Shown here: piece after piece, positions 1 to 7,144 of the stretch
Numbering within the stretch: position 1 is the stretch's first letter
How the letters are laid out: each line of letters starts with the position of its first letter
Translations under genes and position numbers: made by a program
Source: Hyphomicrobiales bacterium
GTDB taxonomy: Bacteria > Pseudomonadota > Alphaproteobacteria > Rhizobiales > Kaistiaceae
Assembly: GCA_017305815.1 (NCBI GenBank)
Contig: JAFKJZ010000451.1
Span: 1-10,155, forward strand
Direction of reading: 5' to 3'
DNA length: 10,155 nucleotides
Notes under the pieces: model-generated
The model's input: the letters and a program-made list of their open reading frames with translations, nothing else
Told to the model about the DNA's origin: nothing
Database searches by the model: none

Positions 1-207
1 GCTGCCGTCGAGCAGGATCTGGCCGCCGGAAGGCTGGGTGAAGCCGCCGATCAGGCGCAGGATCGTCGTCTTGCCGGAGCCCGACGGGCCGAGAATGGTG
101 ATGAACTCGCCGTCATGCACGTCGAGATCGATCGAGTGCAGGATGGCGGTCGCGCCATAGCTTTTCGAAACCGACCGCAGTTTCAGAAGGATACCGGCTT
201 CGCTCAT
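1..207 (-). CDS. ABC transporter ATP-binding protein, N-terminal part (cut by window edge)
   Basis: This is the first 69 codons of an ABC ATPase; the rest lies beyond position 1. The protein starts [10 protein letters not shown] and carries a Walker A motif GPSGSGKT at residues 40-47, followed by the usual TILRLIGGF helix. It would energise import in the cytoplasm by hydrolysing ATP. The ATG at 207 is preceded by GGGG five bases upstream. It follows the PotD-like binding-protein gene on the same strand after about 100 bases, so it is most likely the PotA-type ATPase of that importer. This link rests on gene order; the visible fragment alone does not separate polyamine-type from other CUT-like or iron-type ATPases. 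The signature motif, Walker B and any C-terminal regulatory domain are outside the window. Confidence 0.9.
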   Translation of the reverse strand, partial: MSEAGILLKLRSVSKSYGATAILHSIDLDVHDGEFITILGPSGSGKTTILRLIGGFTQPSGGQILLDGS

Positions 208-234
208 TACCACCCCGAACCATCGACAAAGGGC

Positions 235-254
235 CCCGCGCGCGGCGGCGCGGG
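235..254 (-). repeat. GC-rich hairpin between binding protein and ATPase genes
   Basis: Seven-base inverted repeat CCCGCGC / GCGCGGG around a six-base loop. It lies between the hairpin at 268-289 and the ATPase start. There is no T run after it on the minus strand, so it is not an intrinsic terminator on its own. It may add to a structured intercistronic spacer. Confidence 0.5.
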
Positions 255-267
255 TCGAGACAGGAAA

Positions 268-289
268 GGATGGAGCCTTGGCTCCATCC
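268..289 (-). terminator. Intercistronic hairpin after the PotD-like gene (attenuator or mRNA stabiliser)
   Basis: A perfect ten-base inverted repeat, GGATGGAGCC then two bases then GGCTCCATCC, lies 18 bases past the stop of the binding-protein gene. On the minus strand it is followed by TTTCCTGTC, a poor T tract, so termination would be partial at best. Such hairpins between a binding-protein gene and the ATPase or permease genes commonly protect upstream mRNA or reduce readthrough, which raises the amount of binding protein relative to membrane parts. That role is inferred here from position and structure. Confidence 0.6.
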
Positions 290-307
290 GGTTGTCGAGA
301 GCCGGCG

Positions 308-1327
308 CTACTGCGAGGCCTTGATTTCATTCCAGAGATCGGAACGCTTCAACGGGTCTTCGACGCTTTCGAGCCAGACCAGCTTGTCCTTGTCGTTGGC
401 GTTCGAGCTGGCAACGGCGGTGTTGCCGAAGCCGGTGCGCTCGGAGAGCTCGGCGCCGATCTTCTTGTCGAGCAGGAAGTTGACCCACTTGGCGGCCGCG
501 TCCGGATCCTTGGCGCCGCTGGTGAGGGCCCAGTTGTCGAGCCAGGAGAGGGAGCCCTCCGCCGGCGCGATATAGGCGACATGGGCGCCGACCTTCTGCA
601 TCGCCTTCAGCTGCTGCTGGCCGTAATTGGCCCAGATCAGCGCGACGTCGTTGTTCTGGTAGATCTGCAGGGCTTCGTCGGCCGTCGTATAGAAGCTGAG
701 CACGTTCGGCTTCAGCTCCAGCAGCTTGGCCTTGACCGCCGCGAACTGGTCGTCCGAGAGGTGGAACGGGTTCTCGATGCCGAGCGTCAGCGCGGTGAAC
801 GAGAAATTATGCTCGCCATTGTCATAGGCCAGCACCTTGCCCTGGTACTGCGGGTCCCAGAGCACGGACATCGAGGTCGGCGCCGGCTTCACCTTGTCGG
901 TGTCATAGATCAGGCCGATCGAATCGAAGCAGAACGGAATGCCATAGGCCTTGCCGTCGCGGGTGACGCCGCTGATCTTGGACAGGTCCTGGAAGCGCGG
1001 CAGCACGTCCTTCTGGTTCGGGATCTTGGAAAAATCCCACGGCTTGACCAGGTCGGCGTCGATATAGCGCTGAAGCTGCGCCGTATTGACGGCCATGACG
1101 TCGAAGTCCTTGCCTTCGCTGCCCTTGATCTTGGCCCAGATCTCGTCATCGCTGCCGACGAAGACGACGTCGACGTCGATGCCGGTTTCCTTGGTGAAGT
1201 CCTTGACCCAGTCCGGGTCGGCATAGCCTTCCCAGGCGAGGACGCGTAGCGTCTCAGCCGAAGCGGCGGAGACCCAGAGTCCGGCCGCCAGCGCGGCGGC
1301 TCCCAGCACAGCTTTCAAACTCGTCAT
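308..1327 (-). CDS. Periplasmic solute-binding protein, PotD/PotF-like
   Basis: A secreted binding protein of 339 residues, the usual size for spermidine/putrescine-type binding proteins. A signal peptide ends near AASA|ET (residue 24/25). The mature part opens [18 protein letters not shown] and has the family features [13 protein letters not shown] (134-146), [10 protein letters not shown] (156-165) and [11 protein letters not shown] (263-273). By alignment from memory with E. coli PotD, D169 and E172 match the acidic pair that binds polyamine nitrogens, and W262 and D264 match the W-x-D pair, so a polyamine or other cationic ligand is plausible but unproven. I chose the ATG at 1327 because AGGAG lies seven bases before it; a GTG at 1330 is also in frame. 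It sits 108 bases after the AraD1-type gene on the same strand and before an ABC ATPase gene, so it may be read from the catabolic operon or from its own promoter. Confidence 0.88.
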   Translation of the reverse strand: MTSLKAVLGAAALAAGLWVSAASAETLRVLAWEGYADPDWVKDFTKETGIDVDVVFVGSDDEIWAKIKGSEGKDFDVMAVNTAQLQRYIDADLVKPWDFSKIPNQKDVLPRFQDLSKISGVTRDGKAYGIPFCFDSIGLIYDTDKVKPAPTSMSVLWDPQYQGKVLAYDNGEHNFSFTALTLGIENPFHLSDDQFAAVKAKLLELKPNVLSFYTTADEALQIYQNNDVALIWANYGQQQLKAMQKVGAHVAYIAPAEGSLSWLDNWALTSGAKDPDAAAKWVNFLLDKKIGAELSERTGFGNTAVASSNANDKDKLVWLESVEDPLKRSDLWNEIKASQ

Positions 1328-1435
1328 CACACTTCTCCTCTGGATGGGTGTTCTGGTGGTGTGGGAGGAGCGCCTTCACCGTGGCTCGGCTGGCGCTCTC
1401 TCAGGCTTTCTTGAACCCGTTGGCCGTCGTCCCGC

Positions 1436-2458
1436 TCAGAGCGGGGTGACCGTGACCAGCTTCTCCTCCGTGCCGGCCACCATGCGGTTGCGCAGCGGCT
1501 TGCCGAAGGTCGGCGACACGATCTCGAACTCGTCATTCGCCTCGGTCTTCATGTTCGAGGCGTAGCTCATCGCATCCGCGCCGAAGAAGTAGGCGTGCAG
1601 GTCGCCCGGCCGGCGGAACATCGGATAGCGGAAGTGGTAGTGCTCGAGATTGCCGATCGAGTGCGACATGTGGCTCTCGCCGGACAGGAACGACTCGTCC
1701 CAGACCACCTTGCCGTCGCGGATGATGCGGACGTTGCCCGTGACTTCCTGCGGCAGCTCGCCGAGCAGCAGTTCCGGGCCGAGCGAGCATTCGCGCAGCT
1801 TCGAATGAGCGAGGTAGAGGTAGTTCTTGCCCTCGGTGATGTGGTCGGAGAAGTCGTTGCCGAGCGTGAAGCCGATCCGGCGGGGCTGGCCCGCTGCGTC
1901 CACGATGTAGAGGCCGACGATCTCCGCCTCCTCGGCGCCGGCCAGCGCGAAGCCGGGCAGGTCGAGCGGCGCGCCGGGCGGCACGACGCAGGTGCCGACG
2001 CCCTTGAAGAACCACTCCGGCTGGATGCCGATCTCGCCCTCGGCCGGCTTGCCGCCGTCGAGACCCATCCGGTAGATCTTCATCGAATCGGACTCGATCG
2101 CGTCCGGGCCATGGGTGTCCATGTGCATGCGGTTGCGAGCGGTGGCGCTGCCGGTATGCGTCAGGCCGGTTCCGGTGATCAGGAAGCGGGCCGGCTCGGG
2201 ATGATCGAGCGGCGGCAGCACGCGGCCGGCGGCCAGCACCGCCTCATAGTGGAGCGCGGCCTCGCGCGGCGTCGCCGCGACCAGCGCTTCGAGGCCGGTT
2301 CCGGTCTCCAGGCTGCGCAACGCCAGTTCGTGCACGGTCGAAAAGCCCTGAAGCGGCAGCAGCGTCTCGCCATCGGCGCCGACGACGGCGACCCTGCGCT
2401 CGCCGGCTTCCGACTTGTACTGAACCAGCCTCGTCCGGCTTGTCTCTACGCCGACCAT
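1436..2458 (-). CDS. araD1: AraD1/GguC-family enzyme with FAH fold, probable 2-keto-3-deoxy-pentonate dehydratase
   Basis: A 340-residue cytoplasmic protein of the AraD1/GguC family. The fumarylacetoacetate-hydrolase-fold signature GFTLGNDFSD is at 196-205, and acidic metal ligands are probable at E148 (PEWF) and the EAE of 177-179. AraD1-type proteins are linked to converting 2-keto-3-deoxy-L-arabonate to 2-ketoglutarate semialdehyde by dehydration. Some FAH-fold relatives instead hydrolyse 2,4-diketo-3-deoxy acids to pyruvate plus a hydroxy acid, and sequence reading alone cannot fully exclude this. The ATG at 2458 overlaps the SDR stop by one base (TGATG), with GGAGG nine bases upstream, so the two genes are translationally coupled. 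Its place after a dehydratase and a sugar dehydrogenase supports the role of third catabolic step. The symbol is a family name and not proof of substrate. Confidence 0.85.
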   Translation of the reverse strand: MVGVETSRTRLVQYKSEAGERRVAVVGADGETLLPLQGFSTVHELALRSLETGTGLEALVAATPREAALHYEAVLAAGRVLPPLDHPEPARFLITGTGLTHTGSATARNRMHMDTHGPDAIESDSMKIYRMGLDGGKPAEGEIGIQPEWFFKGVGTCVVPPGAPLDLPGFALAGAEEAEIVGLYIVDAAGQPRRIGFTLGNDFSDHITEGKNYLYLAHSKLRECSLGPELLLGELPQEVTGNVRIIRDGKVVWDESFLSGESHMSHSIGNLEHYHFRYPMFRRPGDLHAYFFGADAMSYASNMKTEANDEFEIVSPTFGKPLRNRMVAGTEEKLVTVTPL

Positions 2459-3234
2459 CAAACCCAACCTCCGTCCACGATGAAATGCTGCGACGTGCAC
2501 ATGTGACTGTCGTCGGCAGCGAGAAACAGCGCCATGCGCGCGATGTCGGACGGCTGCACGCGGTCCTGCAGGCACTGGCGTTCGGCGATCTGGCGCTCGC
2601 CCTCCGGCGTCAGCCAGAGGCGCATCTGCCGCTCCGTCATGACCCAGCCGGGGATCATGCAGTTGACGCGGATGCGCTCCGGTCCGAACTCGCGCGCCAG
2701 CGCCCGGGTGAGGCCGGTAATGGCGGCCTTGGACGTCACATAAGCGGGGCAATCGGCATCGCCGACCATCCAGGTGATCGAGCCGAAATTGACGATCGAG
2801 CCGCCGCCAGCGTCGCGCATCATCGGGCGCACGGCCTGCGCCGCGAAGAACTGGTGCCGCTGGTTGACCGCCATGCGGTCGTCCCAATAGGCGACGGTGA
2901 CGTCCTCGGTGCGGTGGCGGTCGTCATTGCCGGCATTGTTGAGCAGGACGCGGATGGCGCCGTGCTTCTCCTGCGTCGCGCGGATCGCTGCCCGCAGGGC
3001 CTCGATGTCGCGCAGGTCGCAGGGGATGAAGTCCGGTGCGCGGTGACCCTCGGACTTGATGCTCTCGACCAGGGCGCGCGAAGCGTCCTCGGCGATGTCG
3101 ATGAAGGTGACGATCGAGCCTTGCGCGCAGAAATGCCGGACCAGGCTTTCGCCGATGCCGCTGCCGCCGCCGGTGATGAAGACGACGCGGCCGTCCAGGC
3201 TCGGATAGACCGCGTAGGGGAAATCTTGTTCCAT
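2458..3234 (-). CDS. SDR-family aldose 1-dehydrogenase, similar to Caulobacter xylose dehydrogenase
   Basis: A classical short-chain dehydrogenase of 258 residues. The cofactor motif TGGGSGIG is at 21-28, an Asp after the second strand (D46) favours NAD+ over NADP+, NNAG is at 99-102, and the catalytic set is N124, S152, Y165 and K169. It matches, from memory, distinctive blocks of Caulobacter crescentus D-xylose 1-dehydrogenase XylB: an opening YPSL.G..V.ITGGGSGIG, NNAGNDDRH followed by the DVT..YWD block, and TPEGE.QI with the closing D.GW. That enzyme oxidises aldopentoses at C1 to the lactone, and the same reaction is inferred here; the true sugar (arabinose, xylose, galactose, fucose) cannot be read off. 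The ATG at 3234 follows GAGG by five bases and lies seven bases after the dehydratase stop. One alternative is oxidation of a 2-keto-3-deoxy acid at C4 by an SDR, which would pair with an FAH hydrolase. Confidence 0.87.
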   Translation of the reverse strand: MEQDFPYAVYPSLDGRVVFITGGGSGIGESLVRHFCAQGSIVTFIDIAEDASRALVESIKSEGHRAPDFIPCDLRDIEALRAAIRATQEKHGAIRVLLNNAGNDDRHRTEDVTVAYWDDRMAVNQRHQFFAAQAVRPMMRDAGGGSIVNFGSITWMVGDADCPAYVTSKAAITGLTRALAREFGPERIRVNCMIPGWVMTERQMRLWLTPEGERQIAERQCLQDRVQPSDIARMALFLAADDSHMCTSQHFIVDGGWV

Positions 3235-3241
3235 CAGCGCC

Positions 3242-4972
3242 TCAATGGGAATGGCGGGGGATGCCCGCTTCGCGTTTGCCAAGCAGGAAGTCGAAGTCGC
3301 AGCCCTCGTCGGCCTGCAGGACGTGCTCGACGAAAAGCTTCTGGTAGCCGTTGACGCCGTCATGCGTGGGCGGGGCCCACTCGGCGCGGCGCGCTTCCAG
3401 CTCGGCGTCGGAGACGTCGAGATGCAGCCGCCGTCCGGCAACATCCAGCTCGATCATGTCGCCGTCACGAACGAGCGCGAGCGGACCGCCGGCGGCGGCT
3501 TCCGGCGCCGTGTGCAGCACGACGGTGCCATAGGCGGTGCCGCTCATGCGCGCGTCGGAAATGCGCACCATGTCGGTGACGCCCTGCTGCAGCAGCTTGG
3601 CGGGAAGCGGCATGTTGCCGACCTCGGCCATGCCGGGATAGCCCTTCGGGCCGCAGTTCTTCAGCACCATGATGCAACTGGCGTCGATGTCGAGATCGGG
3701 ATCGTCGATCCGCTTGTAATAGTGCTCGATGGTCTCGAAGACGACGGCGCGGCCGCGATGCTGCATCAGCGCCTCGGTCGCCGCCGACGGCTTGATGACG
3801 GCGCCGCCGGGGGCGAGGTTGCCGCGCAGCACGGCGATGCCGCCCTGCGGCGTCAGCGGCTCCTCGAAGGAGCGGATGACCTCGCCATTATAGTTGGGCG
3901 CGTCGGCGACGATCTCGCCGATGGTCGGGCCGGCGACGCTCGGCGCGCTGCCGTGCAGCAGGCCGTGCTCGTCGAGCACGCGCATCACCGCGCGCAGGCC
4001 GCCGGCGTAGTAGAAGTCTTCCATCAGGTAGCGGCCGGACGGCATCAGGTCGACAATGGTCGGCACGTCGCGGCCGAACTTGTCCCAGTCGTCGAGCGAC
4101 AGGTCGAGGCCGAGGCGGCGGGCGACGGCGATCAGGTGGATGACGGCGTTGGTGGAGCCGCCGATGGCGCCGTTGACGCGGATGGCGTTCTCGAAGGCCT
4201 CGCGGACGAGGATCTTCGACATCCGGACGTCCTCGCGCACCAGCTGGACGATGCGGCGGCCGGATTCCTGCGCCAGGATGGCGCGACGGGAATCGACGGC
4301 GGGAATCGCCGCGTTGTCGGGCATGCCGATGCCGAGCGCCTCGACCATCGACGCCATCGTCGAGGCCGTGCCCATGGTCATGCAGCTGCCGGCCGAGCGG
4401 CTCTGGCCCTGTTCGGCGGCGAGGAAGTCGTCGACCGACATGCGGCCGGCCTTCACGTCCTCGTAGAACTTCCAGACATGCGTGCCCGAGCCGATCGCCT
4501 TGCCGCGGAAATTTCCGTTCAGCATCGGGCCGCCGGAGACGGCGATGGTCGGCAGGTCGCAGCTCGCGGCACCCATCAGCAGGGCCGGGGTGGTCTTGTC
4601 GCAGCCGACCAGCAGGATGACGCCGTCGATCGGGTTGGAGCGGATCGATTCCTCCACATCCATCGAGGCGAGATTGCGGAACAGCATCGCCGTCGGGCGC
4701 ATGTTGCTCTCGCCGAGGGACATCACCGGGAATTCGAGCGGGAAGCCGCCAGCCTCATAGACGCCGCGCTTCACATGCTCGGCGATGGTGCGCAGATGCG
4801 CGTTGCACGGCGTCAGCTCCGACCAGGTGTTGCAGATGCCGATCACCGGGCGGCCATCGAAGACATCCGGCGGATGGCCTTCGTTCTTCATCCAGCTGCG
4901 GTGCATGAAGGCATTCTTGCCGGCTCCTCCGAACCAGGATGTCGAGCGGTATTTGCGTGGCTCGTCTGCCAT
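3242..4972 (-). CDS. Sugar-acid dehydratase of IlvD/Edd family, probable L-arabonate dehydratase
   Basis: A 576-residue iron-sulfur dehydratase that removes water from an aldonic acid to give the 2-keto-3-deoxy acid. Compared from memory with Rhizobium leguminosarum L-arabinonate dehydratase, the [2Fe-2S] cysteines align with a constant offset of three: C56, C124 and C197. The magnesium site is E88, D125 and K126 (the lysine carbamylated in the model enzyme), and the probable catalytic base is S477 in DARMSGTAYG. All key residues are present and the length is normal, so the gene looks intact. The family also includes xylonate and galactonate dehydratases, so substrate is inferred. The ATG at 4972 has AGGGG five bases upstream. 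It is the first gene of a leftward operon and is directly preceded by a promoter and putative operator at 4995-5051. Confidence 0.92.
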   Translation of the reverse strand: MADEPRKYRSTSWFGGAGKNAFMHRSWMKNEGHPPDVFDGRPVIGICNTWSELTPCNAHLRTIAEHVKRGVYEAGGFPLEFPVMSLGESNMRPTAMLFRNLASMDVEESIRSNPIDGVILLVGCDKTTPALLMGAASCDLPTIAVSGGPMLNGNFRGKAIGSGTHVWKFYEDVKAGRMSVDDFLAAEQGQSRSAGSCMTMGTASTMASMVEALGIGMPDNAAIPAVDSRRAILAQESGRRIVQLVREDVRMSKILVREAFENAIRVNGAIGGSTNAVIHLIAVARRLGLDLSLDDWDKFGRDVPTIVDLMPSGRYLMEDFYYAGGLRAVMRVLDEHGLLHGSAPSVAGPTIGEIVADAPNYNGEVIRSFEEPLTPQGGIAVLRGNLAPGGAVIKPSAATEALMQHRGRAVVFETIEHYYKRIDDPDLDIDASCIMVLKNCGPKGYPGMAEVGNMPLPAKLLQQGVTDMVRISDARMSGTAYGTVVLHTAPEAAAGGPLALVRDGDMIELDVAGRRLHLDVSDAELEARRAEWAPPTHDGVNGYQKLFVEHVLQADEGCDFDFLLGKREAGIPRHSH

Positions 4973-4994
4973 GAATGCCCCTGATTTTGTTTTT

Positions 4995-5017
4995 TATTGA
5001 AGAACAATATTTTGTAT
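4995..5017 (-). promoter_or_regulatory. Putative IclR operator at start of dehydratase operon
   Basis: On the minus strand the core reads ATACA-AAATAT-TGTTC (5017 to 5002), followed by CTTCAATA. Eighteen of 23 bases match the site at 7178-7200, including the identical run TGTTCTTCAATA. It begins six bases downstream of the TAGCAT -10 box, so it covers the expected transcription start, a position typical of a repressor site. Binding by the adjacent IclR-family protein is inferred. Confidence 0.65.
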
Positions 5018-5023
5018 TACAGG

Positions 5024-5051
5024 ATGCTAGTCCTTTCCTGATACGAGTCAA
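5024..5051 (-). promoter_or_regulatory. Promoter of dehydratase operon
   Basis: On the minus strand, -35 TTGACT (5051-5046), a 16-base spacer, and -10 TAGCAT (5029-5024). The -10 is identical to that of the importer promoter at 7145-7173, and both are followed within 4-6 bases by the shared operator-like site. Transcription should start near 5017, about 45 bases upstream of the dehydratase ATG. Confidence 0.6.
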
Positions 5052-5118
5052 TCCGCTTGTCGAGCCGTTTGGGGCGCCGAGCACAGGCTGTGAATGTGGC
5101 TCGCTTCGCGCCGGTCGG

Positions 5119-5141
5119 GCGCTTCGGAAGGGCGGAAGCGC
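5119..5141. repeat. GC-rich inverted repeat in divergent control region
   Basis: Seven-base arms GCGCTTC / GAAGCGC around nine bases, in the GC-rich middle of the divergent gap. It has no T run on either strand. It may be a degenerate palindromic repeat unit or simply chance in GC-rich DNA. Confidence 0.4.
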
Positions 5142-5189
5142 GGCGCGCCCCGGCTTTGCCGGTGAACCGGTCGCCCGATTTCTGCTGTG

Positions 5190-5205
5190 ATACAAAGTTC
5201 TGTAT
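5190..5205. promoter_or_regulatory. Putative IclR operator upstream of the regulator gene
   Basis: A perfect palindrome ATACA-AAGTTC-TGTAT. It shares the TACA-N6-TGT geometry with the sites at 4995-5017 and 7178-7200 and lies about 84 bases before the regulator start. This position suits autoregulation of the IclR gene. I could not identify a convincing -35/-10 pair beside it. Confidence 0.6.
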
Positions 5206-5288
5206 TGTGAAAATATGTTTGTTATTGCTACGCCATGCTGTCGGCTGCGCTGGCCGGCATGGCGATCCAACCAAGGGGCGAACGGACC

Positions 5289-6113
5289 ATGACGGATGAG
5301 CGATACAGGGTGCAGAGCCTCGGGCGCGCCCTCGACCTGCTGGATCGGATCGCCGACAGCGGCCAGGCCGGCGCGCGGCTGACCGACCTTGCCCGCGACA
5401 TCGGCCTGTCGAAGCCGGCCGCCTATGCCATCCTGGCGACGCTCAGGGCGCGCGGCGTGGTCACCGATATCGGCGAGGGCATGACCCGGCGCTACCGGCT
5501 CGGCCTGTCGCTGCTGCGGCTCGGCGATCTCGCCGTCGCCAATACCGGCCTCGCCGATGTCGCGCTTCCCGTGCTGCGCGACCTGACGCAGGAGATCGGC
5601 ATGACCTCGCGCGTCGCCATGATGGATGACGGCTTCGCGGTGGTGATCGGCCGCGTCGATGCGCCGGGGGCTATCCGCTTCGACGCCGCGCTCGGCCGCC
5701 GCGAGAAGCCGCATTGCTCCGGCGTCGGCAAGGTCTTGCTCGCCGCCATGCCGCGGCCCGCCGCGCTCTCGCTGCTGGAACGCGTCGGCTATCCGGCGCG
5801 GACGCCGAAGTCGCTGACCTCGATCGCCGCGCTCAGCGACGATCTCGATCGCATCGCCGCCCGCCACTATGCGATCGACGACGAAGAGGACCATGAAGGC
5901 ATCATCTGCGTCGCCGCCGGCGTGTTCGGCCGCGGCGGCCAGACGCTCGGCGCCATCAGCGTCACGACGCTGAAGCAATTGCTGCCGCTGGAGCAGGTCC
6001 CCACCATCGCCGAGCCGCTGGTCCGCCATGCCGACCTGATCTCGCGCGCGCTGGGCGGCCCCTCGGCGCAGGAAGCCTGGGCGCTGCGGCCGCTGACGGA
6101 AGCGCGGCTGTGA
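5289..6113 (+). CDS. IclR-family transcriptional regulator
   Basis: A 274-residue DNA-binding protein of normal length for IclR regulators. It has an N-terminal winged helix-turn-helix (about 6-70; LTDLARDIGLSKPAAYAILA at 31-50, then a wing around 59-70) and a C-terminal effector-binding domain of the usual IclR type (about 85-255), with the characteristic CSGVGKVLLAAMP segment and a late GAISVTT strand. I prefer the ATG at 5289, giving MTDERYRVQSLGRALDLL, because AAGGGG lies ten bases upstream and IclR proteins start close to the VQSLxRALxLL helix; an in-frame ATG at 5235 would add 18 unusual residues and has no good ribosome site. It is divergent from the dehydratase operon and overlaps the mutarotase gene by four bases. 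The three operator-like palindromes nearby suggest it controls itself, the catabolic operon and the importer, probably with a pathway sugar acid as effector. Confidence 0.92.
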   Translation: MTDERYRVQSLGRALDLLDRIADSGQAGARLTDLARDIGLSKPAAYAILATLRARGVVTDIGEGMTRRYRLGLSLLRLGDLAVANTGLADVALPVLRDLTQEIGMTSRVAMMDDGFAVVIGRVDAPGAIRFDAALGRREKPHCSGVGKVLLAAMPRPAALSLLERVGYPARTPKSLTSIAALSDDLDRIAARHYAIDDEEDHEGIICVAAGVFGRGGQTLGAISVTTLKQLLPLEQVPTIAEPLVRHADLISRALGGPSAQEAWALRPLTEARL

Positions 6114-7006
6114 CGGCGCCGGGAGACGCTGTCGAACTGGCGACCGAGCGCTTCCGCCTGACGCTGCTGCCGGAACTGGGCGGCCGCATCGCCGCCTGCC
6201 AGTGGCGGCATCCGGACGGGCGCTGGCTCGACCTGATCCGGCCGATGTCGACGCCGCATGACGGCGACGAGGAGGCCGGCTGCTTCCCGCTGACGCCTTT
6301 TTCCAACCGGCTGCGCGATGGACGCTTCACCTTCGAAGGCCGCGACATCCACATGCCGCGCAACACGCCGGGGCCGCATGTCGAGCATGGCCATGGCTGG
6401 CAGCGTCCCTGGAAGGTCGTCGCGAGCGAGCCGGACCGCATCGTGCTCGGCTATGAGCATGCCGGCGATGCGTGGCCGTTTCCCTATGCGGCGATGCAGA
6501 CCATCGAACTGATGTGCGACCGCCTGCGCATCCGTCTCACGACCCATAATCGCGGGAGGGAGCCGATGCCCTATGGCTTCGGCCTGCACCCCTTCTTCCC
6601 GGCGACGCCCGAGACGACGCTGGAGGCGCGGGTCGAGACCGTATGGCATGTCGACGGCGAGGTGATGCCGGTTCGCCTCGGCCCTGCCGCCGAGCTCTGG
6701 GGCGATGCCGCGCGCCTGCCGGTCGGGCAGGTTTCGCTCGATACCGCCTTTGCGGGCTGGGACGGCGTGGCGACGGTTCGCTGGCCGGAGCTTGGCGCGG
6801 GATTGGGCATGGTCGCCGACGCGCCGCTGCGCCATCTCGTCGTCTACACGCCGCCCGGCGCCGGCCATTTCTGCGCCGAGCCGGTCAGCAACTGCACCGA
6901 CGCCTTCAACCTCTCAACCAGCCGCAACGACACGGGAATGATGGTCCTCGCTCCCGGCTCCGCGATCGCGACGGCGATCACGTTTTCTCCCTTCGCTCTG
7001 CCGTGA
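6110..7006 (+). CDS. Aldose 1-epimerase (mutarotase) family protein
   Basis: A 298-residue cytoplasmic protein of the galactose-mutarotase superfamily, which interconverts alpha and beta anomers of sugars. Family marks are FSNRLRDGRF (64-73), HGHGW with H93/H95, YGFGLHPFF with H160 as the probable general acid, and AEPVSNCTDAFN with E257 as the probable base. It starts at a GTG that overlaps the regulator stop (GTGA), so translation is coupled to the IclR gene. A mutarotase fits this locus because the neighbouring SDR-type 1-dehydrogenase should act on a single anomer. The alternative is a related epimerase-fold protein without known substrate, which is common in sugar operons. No obvious intrinsic terminator with a T run follows it. 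Confidence 0.9.
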   Translation: MTAPGDAVELATERFRLTLLPELGGRIAACQWRHPDGRWLDLIRPMSTPHDGDEEAGCFPLTPFSNRLRDGRFTFEGRDIHMPRNTPGPHVEHGHGWQRPWKVVASEPDRIVLGYEHAGDAWPFPYAAMQTIELMCDRLRIRLTTHNRGREPMPYGFGLHPFFPATPETTLEARVETVWHVDGEVMPVRLGPAAELWGDAARLPVGQVSLDTAFAGWDGVATVRWPELGAGLGMVADAPLRHLVVYTPPGAGHFCAEPVSNCTDAFNLSTSRNDTGMMVLAPGSAIATAITFSPFALP

Positions 7007-7074
7007 ACTCGGTTGGGTGGCCGGTGACGGCTGCCCGCCGAATGCTTGATTTCGAGGCGGTTTGACTGATTTCC

Positions 7075-7087
7075 GGGCGCTGCGCCC
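7075..7087. repeat. Short GC-rich hairpin after the mutarotase gene
   Basis: GGGCG-CTG-CGCCC, about 70 bases past the mutarotase stop. The following bases (AGAATAG) lack a T run, so intrinsic termination is doubtful; it may mark the 3' end of the regulator-mutarotase transcript. Confidence 0.4.
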
Positions 7088-7126
7088 AGAATAGATCGAA
7101 CCGAAAACTAATGCTGGAACGCCTTA

Positions 7127-7144
7127 CGCTCGGGGATCCGAGCG
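7127..7144. repeat. Palindrome abutting the importer -35 box
   Basis: Perfect seven-base arms CGCTCGG / CCGAGCG around GGAT, ending one base before TTGACA. A further inverted pair, AACCGAA (7099-7105) and TTCGGTT (7151-7157), brackets it, the right arm lying in the promoter spacer. It could be a binding site for a second regulator or part of a weak terminator for the upstream genes; the sequence does not decide. Confidence 0.45.

Larger units (their letters stand above)
4973..5288. other. Divergent control region between catabolic operon and IclR regulator
   Basis: This 316-base gap separates the leftward dehydratase operon from the rightward regulator gene. The two edges (about 4985-5050 and 5180-5230) are AT-rich and hold the promoter and operator-like sites listed separately. 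The middle (about 5053-5178) is GC-rich and contains small inverted repeats, one of them at 5119-5141. I see no convincing small gene in it. Confidence 0.75.

Noticed and set aside
1328..1435. Separate promoter or operator before the PotD-like gene
   Set aside because: I found no TTGACA/TATAAT-like pair and no copy of the WTACA-N6-TGTWY site; co-transcription or a weak promoter cannot be told apart by eye.
1431..1445. CCCGCT-CAG-AGCGGG as a terminator after the AraD1-type gene
   Set aside because: Only six base pairs, overlaps the stop codon, and no T run follows on the minus strand.
3245..4984. Long plus-strand open frame opposite the dehydratase gene
   Set aside because: It is a mirror of the GC-rich dehydratase codons, rich in Ala, Asp, Gly, His and Arg, with no recognisable motif, while the minus strand encodes an intact enzyme with all catalytic residues.
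5235..5288. Earlier ATG start for the IclR regulator
   Set aside because: No ribosome site, and the extra 18 residues precede the usual start of the family; ATG at 5289 is preferred.
4755..6029. Long minus-strand open frame across the divergent control region and the IclR gene
   Set aside because: It overlaps the dehydratase 5' end, both operator sites and the IclR coding sequence, and its composition is that of a shadow frame.
7075..7087. GGGCG-CTG-CGCCC as an intrinsic terminator for the regulator-mutarotase unit
   Set aside because: No T run on the plus strand after the stem; kept only as a repeat.
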